The notes under the pieces are model-generated. The model was not told the origin of the DNA, ran no database searches, and saw nothing but the letters and a program-made list of their open reading frames with translations. The position numbers were made by a program, and so were the translations under genes. Positions 24,855-33,923 of a DNA stretch of 64,000 bases are shown here, one piece after another. This DNA comes from Myxococcales bacterium (GTDB lineage: Bacteria > Myxococcota_A > Bradymonadia > UBA7976 > UBA1532): positions 1-64,000 of the forward strand of contig JACKDN010000003.1 of NCBI GenBank assembly GCA_020633465.1, in the 5' to 3' direction. Position 1 is the first letter of the stretch. Every line of letters begins with the position of its first letter.

Positions 24855-26020
24855 AGCGGGCCCTGCAGATCCTGTTGCCCCTGGTCGTGGTCGGCCTCGG
24901 CGCGATGGTGATGATCCGGCTGGTGAAGAACCGCCCCCAGGCCCAGCGCAAGCCGCCGGCCGCCGCGGGCGCGCTGGTCGAGACGGCCACCGTCAAGCGC
25001 GGCGATCAGCCGGCCCTGATCCGCGCCCACGGCGTCGTGCGCGCCGCGCGCGAGGTCACGCTGATGCCGCAGGTGTCGGGCCGGGTGATCGACCAGCACG
25101 CCGAGCTGATGCCCGGCGGACGCCTCGAGGCCGGCGCGACGATCCTGCGCATCGAGCGGCGGGACTACGAGACGCAGGTGTCGCAGGCGAAGGCCGCCGT
25201 CGAGCGCGCCGCGCTGGAGCTGGAGTTGGAGCGCGGGCGGAAGTCGATCGCCGATCGCGAGTGGAAGCTGCTCGGCGAGGGCGACAAGGCGGACGCGCGT
25301 TCCCGTGCCCGCGCCCTGCGCGAGCCGCAGCTGAAGAACGCCGAGGCCCAGCTCGAGGCGGCGAAGGCCCAGCTCGAGCAGGCCCGCGCGAACGTGCGCC
25401 GCACCACCCTCGAGGCGCCCTTCAACGCGCTGGTGGTCAGCGAGTCGGTCGATCTGGGCCAGCTGGTCAGCCCCCAGGCGATGGTCGCGCGGCTGGTGGG
25501 CACCGACGCCTTCTGGGTCGAGGTGGCCGTGCCCGTCGCCGATCTGCACTGGCTGCAGGTGCCCGGCGCCACCGCCCAGGTGGTGCACGACACCGGCGGC
25601 GCCCGCGTGGTCAAGCAGGGCACCGTCGTGCGCCTGATGGGCGATCTGGATCCCGTCGGCCGCATGGCCCGCCTGCTGGTCGAGGTGCCGGCCCCGCTCG
25701 ACGGCGAGACGCCGCTGCTGCTGGGCGCCTACGTCGACGTCGAGATCGGGGGCAAGCCGGTCGAGGACGTCTTCGAGGTGCCGCGCGTGGCGCTGCGCGA
25801 GGGCGACACGCTGTGGGTCATGGGCGTCGACGGCACCCTCGAGATCCGCCCCGCCACCATCACGCGCCGCCTGCGCGATCGCGTGCTGGTGTCCGACGGT
25901 CTGCGGGCCGGCGACCAGCTGATCGTGAGCCGCCTGCCGAGCCCGGTGCCGGGCATGAAGGTGCGCCCCAAGACCACCACCGAGGCGCAAGCCAGCGCGC
26001 CGGTGGAGGGCGCGCCGTGA
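24851..26020 (+). CDS. RND efflux periplasmic adaptor (membrane fusion protein)
   Basis: 389 residues from a GTG at 24851, preceded by AGGAGG four bases upstream. One N-terminal membrane anchor (about 5-24: LQILLPLVVVGLGAMVMI) replaces the more common lipoprotein signal. Then come the split lipoyl half (VTLMPQVSGRVIDQH), an alpha-hairpin of Ala/Glu/Lys heptads (about 115-185), the second half (TTLEAPFNALVVSESVDLGQ), and beta-barrel and membrane-proximal domains ending near GMKVRP. It links the inner-membrane pump to the outer-membrane channel. Its stop overlaps the pump start (GTGA). Confidence 0.93.
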   Translation: MKRALQILLPLVVVGLGAMVMIRLVKNRPQAQRKPPAAAGALVETATVKRGDQPALIRAHGVVRAAREVTLMPQVSGRVIDQHAELMPGGRLEAGATILRIERRDYETQVSQAKAAVERAALELELERGRKSIADREWKLLGEGDKADARSRARALREPQLKNAEAQLEAAKAQLEQARANVRRTTLEAPFNALVVSESVDLGQLVSPQAMVARLVGTDAFWVEVAVPVADLHWLQVPGATAQVVHDTGGARVVKQGTVVRLMGDLDPVGRMARLLVEVPAPLDGETPLLLGAYVDVEIGGKPVEDVFEVPRVALREGDTLWVMGVDGTLEIRPATITRRLRDRVLVSDGLRAGDQLIVSRLPSPVPGMKVRPKTTTEAQASAPVEGAP

Positions 26021-29000
26021 GCACGTCGTCGAAGAACGGCGTCATCGCGTGGATGGCGCGCAACTCGGTGGCGGCCAACCTGCTGATGGCCATGCTCATC
26101 CTCGGCGGCCTGTTCATGTCGCGGAACGTGAAGCAGGAGCTGTTCCCCGAGATCACGCTCGACATCGTCAACGTGACGGTGCCCTACCCCGGCGCCAGCC
26201 CCGCCGAGGTCGAGCAGGGCATCGTGCTGGCCGTCGAGGAGGCGGTGCGCGGCCTCGACGGCGTCAAGCACGTGCGCGGCCGGGCCTTCGAGGGCGTCGG
26301 CACCATCAACGTCGAGCTGCTCGACGGCACCGACCCCGATCGCGCGCTCAACGACGTGAAGAGCGCGGTCGACCGCATCACCAGCTTCCCCGAGGACGCC
26401 GAGGAGCCGACGGTCGCCCTGGCCGTCAACCGCCAGCAGGTCATCTCGATGGTGATCTACGGCGATCTCGACGAGGAGGCGCTGCGCCAGCTCGGCGAGC
26501 GCGCGCGCGACGGGCTGCTGGCCGATCCGCACATCACGCAGGCCGAGCTGAGCGGCGTGCGGCCGCGCGAGATCGCGATCGAGGTGCCCCAGGCGCAGCT
26601 CCGCGCGCACGGGATGACGCTCGACGAGATCGCCGGCGCCATCCGCCGCGCCTCGGTCGAGCTGCCCGGCGGCACGCTGAAGACGCCCGGCGGCGAGGTG
26701 CTGCTGCGCACCGCCGAGCGGCGCGACGTGGGCAGCGAGTTCGGCGAGGTGGTGCTCAGGAGCGACGGCCGCGGCGGCCGGCTGACCGTGAACGATCTGG
26801 GCGAGGCGCGCGACGGCTTCCAGGATCTCGACATCGCGGCCACCTACGACGGCAAGCCCGCGGTGCAGGTGAACGTCTTCCGGGTCGGCGACCAGACCCC
26901 CATCGAGGTGGCCGACGCGGTGTTCGGCTACATGGAGCGGGCGAAAGCGTCGCTGCCCGCCGGCGTGGCCATGGCCACCTGGAACGATCGCAGCGAGATG
27001 TACCGCGGCCGCGTCGATCTGCTGCTGCGCAACGCCGTGATGGGCCTCGGGCTGGTCTTCCTGTGCCTGGGCCTGTTCCTCGAGATCAAGCTGGCCTTCT
27101 GGGTCATGCTGGGCATCCCGATCTCGTTCCTCGGCGCCTTCCTGCTGATGCCGTCGATGGACGTGTCGGTGAACATGATCTCGCTGTTCGCCTTCATCGT
27201 GACGCTGGGCATCGTGGTCGACGACGCCATCGTCGTGGGCGAGAACATCTACGAGCTGCGCCAGCAGGGCCGCACCTTCCTCGACGCCGCCGTCGAGGGC
27301 GCCCGGCAGGTGGCCGTGCCGGTCAACTTCGCGGTGCTCACCACCGTCGCCGCGTTCTCGCCCCTGTTCTTCGTGCCCGGCGTCTCGGGCAAGTTCTTCC
27401 GGGTCATCCCCGCCATCGTGGTGTCGGTGCTGCTGATCTCGTTGGTCGAGTCGCTGCTGATCCTGCCCGCCCACCTGGCGCACAGCCGGCCGGCGAAGAC
27501 CAAGGGCTTCCGGGGCTGGCTGCATCGCCAGCAGCAGAAGGTGGGCCGCGGGCTCGAGTGGTTCGTGGCGCGCGTCTACCAGCCGACGCTGCGCTGGGCG
27601 ACCACCTGGCGCTACCTGACGGTCGCCATCGCCCTGGCCACCCTGCTGGGGGCCTTCGGCGTCATCGGCGGCGGCCACATCGACCGCACCTTCATGCCGC
27701 AGGTCGAGTCCGACGTCGTGCGCGTGAAGGCCGAGCTGCCCGTGGGCGCGCCGGTCACCGAGACGCTGGCCGTGCGCGACCAGCTGTTGGCCAGCGCCCG
27801 CGCGGTGCTCGAGCGCCACGGGGGCGCCGCCCTCTCGAAGGGCATCATCGCGACGGTGGGCGAGAGCACCGCCGGCGGCGGCCCCGGCGGCGGCATCACC
27901 TCGACCGGCAGCCACCTGCTGGAGATCGCGATCAACCTGGTCGAGTCCGATCAGCGCGACGTCGCCGCCCGGGACATCGCCCGCGAGTGGCGCGCGGCCA
28001 GCGCCGGCCTGGTGGGCGTCGATCGCATCCTCTTCACGTCGGCCCTGCGCACCGGCGGCGGCCTGCCCATCGACCTGCAGCTGAGCCACCGCGACGTGGA
28101 GGTGCTCAAGCAGGCCTCGGCGCGCCTCGCGCGCACCATCGCCGACTTCCCCGGCACCGACGACATCGACGACGGCTTCACCGGCGGCAAGCCCCAGCTG
28201 GACGTCACGCTGAAGCCCGCCGCCCGCGCCATGGGCCTCACCGAGGTCGACCTGGCCCGCCAGATCCGCGGCGCCTTCTTCGGCGCCGAGGCCCTGCGCC
28301 AGCAGCGGGGCCGCGACGAGGTCCGCGTGATGGTGCGCCTGCCCGACGCCGACCGCCGCACGCTGGCCGGCTTCGAGGGGCTGGTGCTGCGGGCGCCCAA
28401 CGGCGGCGAGATCGCGCTGGCCGAGGCCGCCGACGTGCGCTGGGGCACCGCCTACACCGAGATCGTCCGCGAGGACGGCCGCCGCGTGGCCAACGTCACC
28501 GCCGACGTCGACGAGGAGTCGGCCAACGCCGAGCGCATCATCAACAAGCTGCGCGAGGACGCCCTGCCCCAGCTGATGGCCGACTTCCCCGGCCTGGGCT
28601 TCGACCTCGCCGGCCAGCAGCGCGAGCAGAAGGAGACCTTCGGCGCCCTCGGCGCGGGCTTCGTGATGGCCCTCTTCGCGATCTACGGTCTGCTGGCGGT
28701 GCCCTTCGGCAGCTACCTGCAGCCCCTGATCATCATGTCGGCCATCCCCTTCGGCATCGTCGGCGCCCTGGCCGGCCACCTGATCATGGGCTTCGGCGTG
28801 AGCGTCATCTCGATGATGGGCATCGTCGCCCTGTCCGGCGTGGTGGTGAACGACTCGCTCATCCTGGTGGTGGCCACCAACGAGCTGCGGGCGGACGGCA
28901 TGGACGTGCGCGAGGCGGTCATCCGCGGGGGTATGCGGCGCTTCCGTCCCATCCTGCTGACGACCGCCACCACCTTCTTCGGGCTGCTGCCGATGATCTT

Positions 29001-29199
29001 CGAGTCGTCGGTGCAGGCCCGCTTCCTCATCCCGATGGCGATCAGCCTGGGCTTCGGCGTGGTGTTCTCGACCGCGGTCATCCTGGTGGTGGTGCCCTGC
29101 CTCTACCTGATCCTCGAAGACCTGCGCTGGCTGTACGACGTCAAGGACGCCCACGCCGTCGAGGAGCTGCGGCTGGATCCGGCGTCGTCCGAGAGCTGA
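26017..29199 (+). CDS. RND-family inner-membrane efflux transporter (AcrB superfamily)
   Basis: 1060 residues from a GTG at 26017. Twelve membrane spans and two large periplasmic loops are evident. The proton-relay aspartates are Asp402-Asp403 in TLGIVVDDAIVVGENIYEL. The start NGVIAWMARNSVAANLLMAM and LFPEITLDIVNVTVPYPGAS are typical of a subgroup found next to NodT and anchored adaptors; the second-half span reads SGVVVNDSLILVVATNELR. The substrate cannot be told from sequence; with no resistance or metal genes nearby it might export lipids or small toxic organics. The end overlaps the convergent membrane-protein gene by 59 bases. Confidence 0.93.
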   Translation: MSTSSKNGVIAWMARNSVAANLLMAMLILGGLFMSRNVKQELFPEITLDIVNVTVPYPGASPAEVEQGIVLAVEEAVRGLDGVKHVRGRAFEGVGTINVELLDGTDPDRALNDVKSAVDRITSFPEDAEEPTVALAVNRQQVISMVIYGDLDEEALRQLGERARDGLLADPHITQAELSGVRPREIAIEVPQAQLRAHGMTLDEIAGAIRRASVELPGGTLKTPGGEVLLRTAERRDVGSEFGEVVLRSDGRGGRLTVNDLGEARDGFQDLDIAATYDGKPAVQVNVFRVGDQTPIEVADAVFGYMERAKASLPAGVAMATWNDRSEMYRGRVDLLLRNAVMGLGLVFLCLGLFLEIKLAFWVMLGIPISFLGAFLLMPSMDVSVNMISLFAFIVTLGIVVDDAIVVGENIYELRQQGRTFLDAAVEGARQVAVPVNFAVLTTVAAFSPLFFVPGVSGKFFRVIPAIVVSVLLISLVESLLILPAHLAHSRPAKTKGFRGWLHRQQQKVGRGLEWFVARVYQPTLRWATTWRYLTVAIALATLLGAFGVIGGGHIDRTFMPQVESDVVRVKAELPVGAPVTETLAVRDQLLASARAVLERHGGAALSKGIIATVGESTAGGGPGGGITSTGSHLLEIAINLVESDQRDVAARDIAREWRAASAGLVGVDRILFTSALRTGGGLPIDLQLSHRDVEVLKQASARLARTIADFPGTDDIDDGFTGGKPQLDVTLKPAARAMGLTEVDLARQIRGAFFGAEALRQQRGRDEVRVMVRLPDADRRTLAGFEGLVLRAPNGGEIALAEAADVRWGTAYTEIVREDGRRVANVTADVDEESANAERIINKLREDALPQLMADFPGLGFDLAGQQREQKETFGALGAGFVMALFAIYGLLAVPFGSYLQPLIIMSAIPFGIVGALAGHLIMGFGVSVISMMGIVALSGVVVNDSLILVVATNELRADGMDVREAVIRGGMRRFRPILLTTATTFFGLLPMIFESSVQARFLIPMAISLGFGVVFSTAVILVVVPCLYLILEDLRWLYDVKDAHAVEELRLDPASSES

Positions 29200-29853
29200 C
29201 GACCTCGACCGGCACCTCGAGGGTGCGCAGGCGCCCCACCTCGGCCATCAGCCAGGGCACCGGCGACACCAGCGTCGGCCCGGGCCCACCCCGCGGTCGT
29301 CGCCCGCGGGCGGCGACGGCGGTGGCCACCGCCACGGGCACCAGCCCCAAGAGCAGCGCGCCCGCGAGCGCCGCCGCCGAGCGGGGCGACGGGCCGACCG
29401 CCCCGACCACCAGCGCCGCGGGCAAGGGCAGGATGGCCGCCGCCGCCAGCGCGCCAACCAGGCCCCGGAACACCGGGCGTTCGGCCACCGCCGCCAGGGC
29501 CAGCAGCAGCGGCCCGCCCAGCATCAGCCCCTGCCAGCCCAGCCGCCCGGTCCAGGCCAGCAGCTGCGCGGCGGCGCCGTACCAGGTGGCGGGATCGGAG
29601 ACCGCGCCCCGCCCGCCGCCGCGGCGGCGCCGAGCCGGCCCGCCGCGCCCTCGAGCGGCCAGCCGAGCAGGGCCAGCGCGGGCAGCGCCGCCGCCAGACC
29701 CACCGCCCAGGCCAGGGTGCGGGCGGTGGTCCAGCCGGGCGGCACGGGCGCGCCGCGCAGGGCGGGATCGATCTGACGGGCGGCGGCCGCCAGGGGCAGG
29801 GCGGCCAGGGCGAGGAAGGCGCAGAGCGCGGCGGGCGGCGGATCGTAGGGCAT
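29141..29853 (-). CDS. Multi-span membrane protein of unknown function, apparent 1-base frameshift
   Basis: ATG 29853 has a good GGAGGA ribosome site. The first frame reads MPYDPPPAALCAFLALAALP through WTTARTLAWAVGLAAALPAL and is lost in a G4 run near 29604. Adding one G rejoins GAVSDPATWYGAAAQLLAWT, GRLGWQGLMLGGPLLLALAA and the rest to the stop at 29141. The restored product is about 237 residues with five or so hydrophobic segments and a charged C-terminal tail, resembling a Yip1-like small membrane protein, though I would not name it. Either the base is missing from the assembly or the gene is dead. Confidence 0.5.
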
Positions 29854-29936
29854 GGGGTCCTCCAGCGGAAAAGCGGGAGGATCCATCGGACAGCCGAGGC
29901 CGGTGTTGCGGCCGCGGCGCACTTTTCTCGATTTTT

Positions 29937-30461
29937 CTACGGCGCCTCGCCGCGGATGCGGGGCAGCAGCTGCACGAAGTTGCAGGGCCGGTGGCGGTTG
30001 TCGAGCTGCTCGACCAGGATGCGATCCATCGCCAGCCGGCACGCGCCGGTCGAGCCGGGCACGACGAACACCAGGGTGCTGTCGCACAGCCACGCGTCGG
30101 CGCGCGACTGGATGGTCGAGGTGCCGATGTCCTGGTAGGACAGCCAGCGGAACAGCTCGCCGAAGCCGGCGATGTGCTTGGTGCCCAACGCGGCCACCGC
30201 CTCGGGCGTCACGTCGCGGCGGGTGAGGCCGGTGCCGCCGGTGACGATCACGACGTCGACGCCGGGCTGACCCACGAAGGCGGCCACGGCGTGGCGGATG
30301 CGGGCCTCGTCGTCGATGACGATGTCGCGGGCGACCAGGCGGTGGCCCATCGCCTCGAGGCGCTGGGCGATCAGCGCGCCCGAGGTGTCGGTCTCGAGGG
30401 TGCGGCTGTCGGAGACGGTGAGCACCGCGCAGCCGACGGGGACGAAGGGTCGATCGCTCAT
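29937..30461 (-). CDS. moaB: MoaB/MogA-type molybdopterin adenylyltransferase-fold protein
   Basis: 174 residues. The family motifs VLTVSDSRTLETDTSG, VIVTGGTGLTRRDVTPEA and VFVVPGSTGACRLAMDRI are intact. It acts in molybdenum cofactor synthesis by adenylating molybdopterin (MogA role); MoaB members without activity also exist. No other Moco genes are in the window. A GGAG ribosome site precedes the ATG. Its start codon overlaps the start codon of the divergent membrane protein (TCATGA at 30458-30463). Confidence 0.92.
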   Translation of the reverse strand: MSDRPFVPVGCAVLTVSDSRTLETDTSGALIAQRLEAMGHRLVARDIVIDDEARIRHAVAAFVGQPGVDVVIVTGGTGLTRRDVTPEAVAALGTKHIAGFGELFRWLSYQDIGTSTIQSRADAWLCDSTLVFVVPGSTGACRLAMDRILVEQLDNRHRPCNFVQLLPRIRGEAP

Positions 30462-31785
30462 GAGCAGCTCCAGCGCAGGGCGAGGCGACCATAGCGCCGC
30501 GCTGCACGGCGATCCACGGCTGCGCCTCTGGGCGCGGGCCTACGCGATCGCCACGCTGCTGCACCTGCTGCTGCCCGACTACGATCAGCCCGGGTGGGGG
30601 CCCCCGCGGGTCGTCAGCGCCGTCGGCGCCGCCCTGCTGCTGTGGCGGCCGCTGCCCGCCGGCTTCGCGCTGTGTCTCGTCGGCGCGGCGTGGCCGCTGT
30701 GGGCGCTGCGCGACGTGCTGACCCAGTCGACGCTGCTGGCGCTGTGGGCCGCGGTGGGCCTGTGGGGCGCGGCCCGAGGCCGAGGCCCCGCGGCGCTGGA
30801 CGCGGTGCGCTGGACCGCGGCGCTCACCTACGCCCTGGCCGCCCTGCACAAGCTCAACGTCGACTTCTTCGACCCCGCCGTCTCGTGCGCGCCCCACGCG
30901 TGGGCGCAGGTGGCCGCGCGCTGGGGACTGCCCGACCTGGGGAACCTCGAGCCCCTGCTGGCCCCGGCCGCCGTCGTCACCGAGCTCGCCCTGGCCGTCG
31001 CCGTGGCCCGCCGCAGCGCCTGGATGTGGCCCCTGGGCGTCGCGTTCCACCTGCCGCTCACCGTCACCCTCGCGCCCGCCTTCGGCGCGGTGATGCTGGC
31101 CGGCTACGTCGCCGCCACCAGCCGCCGGCAGGCCGCCCGGTGGCGCCGCGCCGTCCGCCGCCACCCCGGCACGCTGGTCGTCGCGGGCGCCGCCGCCGCG
31201 ATCACCGACGCGGCCCTGGGCGGCGTCGGCGATCCCCTGGTGCCCCTGAAGGTGGCCGCCGCGGGCGCGCTCGTCGCCGCCTCGCTGTGGGCGCTCGGTC
31301 CACCCGGCCGCAGCCGCCCGACGGCCCCCGCGGCCTGGGTCGTCGCCGCGCTGTGGGCGCTCAACGGCCTGACCCCCTACCTGGGCCTGCAGTACCAGCA
31401 TGCCGCCGCCATGCTCAGCAACCTGCGCATCGACGCCGGCTGCCACAACAGCCTGATCTTCCCCGAGGCCCTGCGCGGCGCCGACCCCTACCTGCGCATC
31501 GACGTGGCCCGCATCGGCGACGGCCAGCGGCCTGCCCGCGAGGCCACGCTGCGCGAGGGCCTGTGGAGCGTGCCCGCCCTGCACGCGATGCACCGCAACT
31601 GGTGCGTCCCCCGCCTGCGCCCCATCGCGCTCGCGGGCACCTGGCGAGGCCGGCCCTTCGCCCTGCCCGATCTGTGCGCCGCCGACTGGCTCGACCACCT
31701 GCCCGGCGCCGCGGCCGTGCCGGCGGGCCTTCAGCGCTTCCAGAAGAACCTGCGCCGCGCCTGCCCCCAGGCCTGCATCCACTAA
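30460..31785 (+). CDS. HTTM-like multi-span membrane protein
   Basis: 441 residues, with about nine to ten hydrophobic spans up to residue 320. The segment RWTAALTYALAALHKLNVDF followed by FDPAVSCAPHAWAQ, and later NGLTPYLGLQYQHAAAMLSN with LRIDAGCHNSLIFPE, match motifs I associate with HTTM proteins related to vitamin-K-dependent gamma-carboxylase. The C-terminal 110 residues are soluble and contain four Cys. Whether it is an enzyme is unknown. The ATG at 30460 has only a weak AAGGG upstream and abuts moaB head to head, so the start is uncertain. Confidence 0.7.
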   Translation: MSSSSAGRGDHSAALHGDPRLRLWARAYAIATLLHLLLPDYDQPGWGPPRVVSAVGAALLLWRPLPAGFALCLVGAAWPLWALRDVLTQSTLLALWAAVGLWGAARGRGPAALDAVRWTAALTYALAALHKLNVDFFDPAVSCAPHAWAQVAARWGLPDLGNLEPLLAPAAVVTELALAVAVARRSAWMWPLGVAFHLPLTVTLAPAFGAVMLAGYVAATSRRQAARWRRAVRRHPGTLVVAGAAAAITDAALGGVGDPLVPLKVAAAGALVAASLWALGPPGRSRPTAPAAWVVAALWALNGLTPYLGLQYQHAAAMLSNLRIDAGCHNSLIFPEALRGADPYLRIDVARIGDGQRPAREATLREGLWSVPALHAMHRNWCVPRLRPIALAGTWRGRPFALPDLCAADWLDHLPGAAAVPAGLQRFQKNLRRACPQACIH

Positions 31786-31802
31786 CCTGGCGTCCCGGGC
31801 TC

Positions 31803-31830
31803 TTGACTGCACATCCGTTCAGCGTTATCG
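31803..31830 (+). promoter_or_regulatory. Promoter of the radical SAM gene
   Basis: TTGACT (31803-31808), a 16-base spacer and TTATCG (31825-31830), eight bases before the ATG at 31839. No ribosome site fits between, which suggests a leaderless transcript. Confidence 0.5.
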
Positions 31831-31838
31831 CTGACCCC

Positions 31839-32864
31839 ATGGCCCTGCAGCGCGTCGACAACCCCCCCAACCCCTGGTCGGCCACGGCCGTCGAGTTCAT
31901 CGGCCCGCCGCCCACCGCCCGGCTCGAGATCTACGTCGACCACACCCGCGAGATCCTGTCGCGCAACGACAGCCCCGACATCCACTTCACCTGGAGCGTC
32001 AACCCCTACCGCGGCTGCTTCCACGGCTGCGCCTACTGCTACGCCCGGCCGACGCACGAGTACCTGAGCTTCGGCGCGGGCAGCGACTTCGAGCGGCGCA
32101 TCGTCGTGAAGCCCGAGGCGCCGGCGCTGCTCGAGCAGGCTTTCCAGCGCCGCGGCTGGAAGGGCGAGCTGGTCGTGTTCAGCGGCAACACCGACTGCTA
32201 CCAGCCGCTCGAGGCGAACTACCGCCTCACCCGCGCCTGCCTGGCGGTGTGCCACCGCTTCCGCAACCCGGTGGGCCTGATCACCAAGGCGCCCCTGATC
32301 GAGCGCGACGTCGACCTGCTGGCGGCGCTGGCGCGGGACGCCCACTGCACGGTGACCATCAGCATCCCCTTCGCCGATCCGGCCCACGCGCGGGCGCTCG
32401 AGCCCTCGGTGCCGCCGCCCGCGCGGCGCTTCGAGACCATCCGGCGGCTGGCCGAGGCGGGCGTGCCGGTGGGCGTGAACGTCGCGCCGCTCATCCCCGG
32501 GCTGACCGACGCCCAGGTCGGCGAGATCCTCACCCGCGCCCGCGAGGCCGGCGCCACCTGGGCCGGCACGGTGATGCTGCGCCTGCCGGGGCCGGTGGCC
32601 GAGGTGTTCGAGCAGCGGCTGCGCCACGCGCTGCCCGACCGCGCCGATCGCGTGCTGCGCCGGCTGGCCGAGGTGCGCGGCGGCCAGCTGAACGATCCCC
32701 GCTTCGGATCGCGTTTGCAGGGCGAGGGCATCTACGCCGACGCCGTGCTGACGCTGTTCCGGCAGACCTGCCGCCGCCTCGGCTTCGGGCGCCCGCCCGA
32801 CGCCCCCGCGGTCAGCCCCTTCCGCCGCCCGGGCCGCGGCGGGCAGCAGCTCAGCCTGCTGTGA
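31839..32864 (+). CDS. SPL-like radical SAM protein (PA0069 family)
   Basis: 341 residues from the ATG at 31839. The radical SAM cluster motif is CFHGCAYC (Cys60, Cys64, Cys67) in NPYRGCFHGCAYCYARPTHE, the form seen in spore-photoproduct-lyase-like COG1533 proteins. ELVVFSGNTDCYQPLE, GLITKAPLIERDVDLL and VNVAPLIPGLTD are shared with that family. The substrate is unknown; the conserved YARPTHEY sequence distinguishes it from true SplB. A terminator hairpin overlaps and follows the stop. Confidence 0.9.
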   Translation: MALQRVDNPPNPWSATAVEFIGPPPTARLEIYVDHTREILSRNDSPDIHFTWSVNPYRGCFHGCAYCYARPTHEYLSFGAGSDFERRIVVKPEAPALLEQAFQRRGWKGELVVFSGNTDCYQPLEANYRLTRACLAVCHRFRNPVGLITKAPLIERDVDLLAALARDAHCTVTISIPFADPAHARALEPSVPPPARRFETIRRLAEAGVPVGVNVAPLIPGLTDAQVGEILTRAREAGATWAGTVMLRLPGPVAEVFEQRLRHALPDRADRVLRRLAEVRGGQLNDPRFGSRLQGEGIYADAVLTLFRQTCRRLGFGRPPDAPAVSPFRRPGRGGQQLSLL

Positions 32865-32885
32865 GTCGCTCGGCCGACTTTTTTC
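32864..32885 (+). terminator. Rho-independent terminator after the radical SAM gene
   Basis: AGTCG-CTCGGC-CGACT (32864-32879) followed by a run of six T. The stem is short (5 bp) but directly placed after the stop codon. Confidence 0.6.
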
Positions 32886-32951
32886 GCGACGGATGGATCC
32901 TCGCCTCGTCTGATCCGTGCAAGTGGGCGAACCCGCCACCGGAGGATCCCC

Positions 32952-33824
32952 ATGAAACGCGCTCTCCTGTCGATGCTGGCCGCCCTGCTCGCCGCGCCGA
33001 CCCTGGCCCAGGCGCGGGTCCGCCCGCACTCGGCGGGCGGCTACAGCGTGCAGATCGAGAACGCCTCGGGCCAGGTCCTGCCGACCTACTTCCACCACGG
33101 CCAGACCTTCGTGCTGGGCGACTACGGCCAGCGCTATCAGCTTCGGGTGCGCAACCACACCGGCCAGCGGGTCGAGGCGGTGGTGACCGTCGACGGCCGC
33201 GACGCCGTCTCGGGCGCGGTGGGCGACTACCGCAACCAGCGCGGCTACATCGTGCCGCCCTACGGCTCGGTGGTGGTGGACGGCTTCCGCCAGAGCCACC
33301 AGTCCGTGGCGGCCTTCCGCTTCACGAGCCCGGGCGACAGCTACTCGGCGCGCCGCGGCACGCCCCAGAACGTCGGCGTCGTGGGCGTCGCCGTCTTCCG
33401 CGAGAAGACCCACCGCCCGGTGCCGCTGGCCCGCCCGCAGCCCACGCCGCGCCCCTGGTACGGCCGCGCCGAGGAGCGCTCGCTGGACGATCTGGCCGGC
33501 GCCGGCGCCGAAGCCGAGGCCGCGCCGGCGGCCCCCAAGGCCAGCGCTGACGCGTCCCGCGCCAAGCGCCGCGCGCCGATGGCCGACCGCTACGCCCCGC
33601 GGCAGAACAACCTGGGCACGCAGTACGGCGAGTCGCGCCACTCGCCGGTGGTCGAGGTGCCCTTCGTGCGCCGCGACACCCACCACCCGGATCGCGTGCT
33701 GGCGGTCTACTACGACAACGCCGAGGGCCTGGCCGCGCGCGGCATCGTCGTCTACCCGACCTACTACTCGGGCACCCCGGATCCCTTCCCCGCCGAGCGC
33801 CAGTTCGCCCCGCCCCCTCCCTGA
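32952..33824 (+). CDS. Secreted protein of unknown function
   Basis: 290 residues with a clean Sec signal (MKRALLSMLAALLAAPTLAQ, cleaved after AQA). The N-terminal half is a conserved beta-rich domain: VQIENASGQVLPTYFHHGQT, VVTVDGRDAVSGAVGDYRN and GYIVPPYGSVVVDGFRQS resemble a family of small secreted proteobacterial proteins, name unknown to me. A Pro/Ala linker follows, and the C-terminal half (YYDNAEGLAARGIVVYPTYY) is also conserved-looking. The GGAGG ribosome site at 32941-32945 is strong. Confidence 0.75.
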   Translation: MKRALLSMLAALLAAPTLAQARVRPHSAGGYSVQIENASGQVLPTYFHHGQTFVLGDYGQRYQLRVRNHTGQRVEAVVTVDGRDAVSGAVGDYRNQRGYIVPPYGSVVVDGFRQSHQSVAAFRFTSPGDSYSARRGTPQNVGVVGVAVFREKTHRPVPLARPQPTPRPWYGRAEERSLDDLAGAGAEAEAAPAAPKASADASRAKRRAPMADRYAPRQNNLGTQYGESRHSPVVEVPFVRRDTHHPDRVLAVYYDNAEGLAARGIVVYPTYYSGTPDPFPAERQFAPPPP

Positions 33825-33862
33825 GCGACGCGCCGCCCGGCCACGAGCCGCCGGGCCGCCGC

Positions 33863-33891
33863 TTGCGCCGGCGCGCACACTGGCGCACACT
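33863..33891 (+). promoter_or_regulatory. Candidate promoter of the APH-fold kinase, containing a 10-bp tandem repeat
   Basis: TTGCGC (33863-33868), a 17-base spacer and CACACT (33886-33891). The last part lies in two perfect tandem copies of GCGCACACTG (33873-33892), so the -10 is duplicated at 10-bp spacing. Confidence 0.3.
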
Positions 33892-33923
33892 GGCTGACCC
33901 CCACCGTCCAGCCGAGGGAGAGC

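Noticed and set aside
25729..29154. An 1141-codon minus-strand open frame antisense to the RND pump
   Set aside because: Low-complexity Asp/His/Gln/Ala translation produced by the GC-rich codon pattern; the + strand encodes a full RND transporter.
33873..33892. Tandem GCGCACACTG repeats as a possible repeat array
   Set aside because: Only two copies, in a promoter position; noted as part of the promoter rather than as an array or CRISPR-like element.
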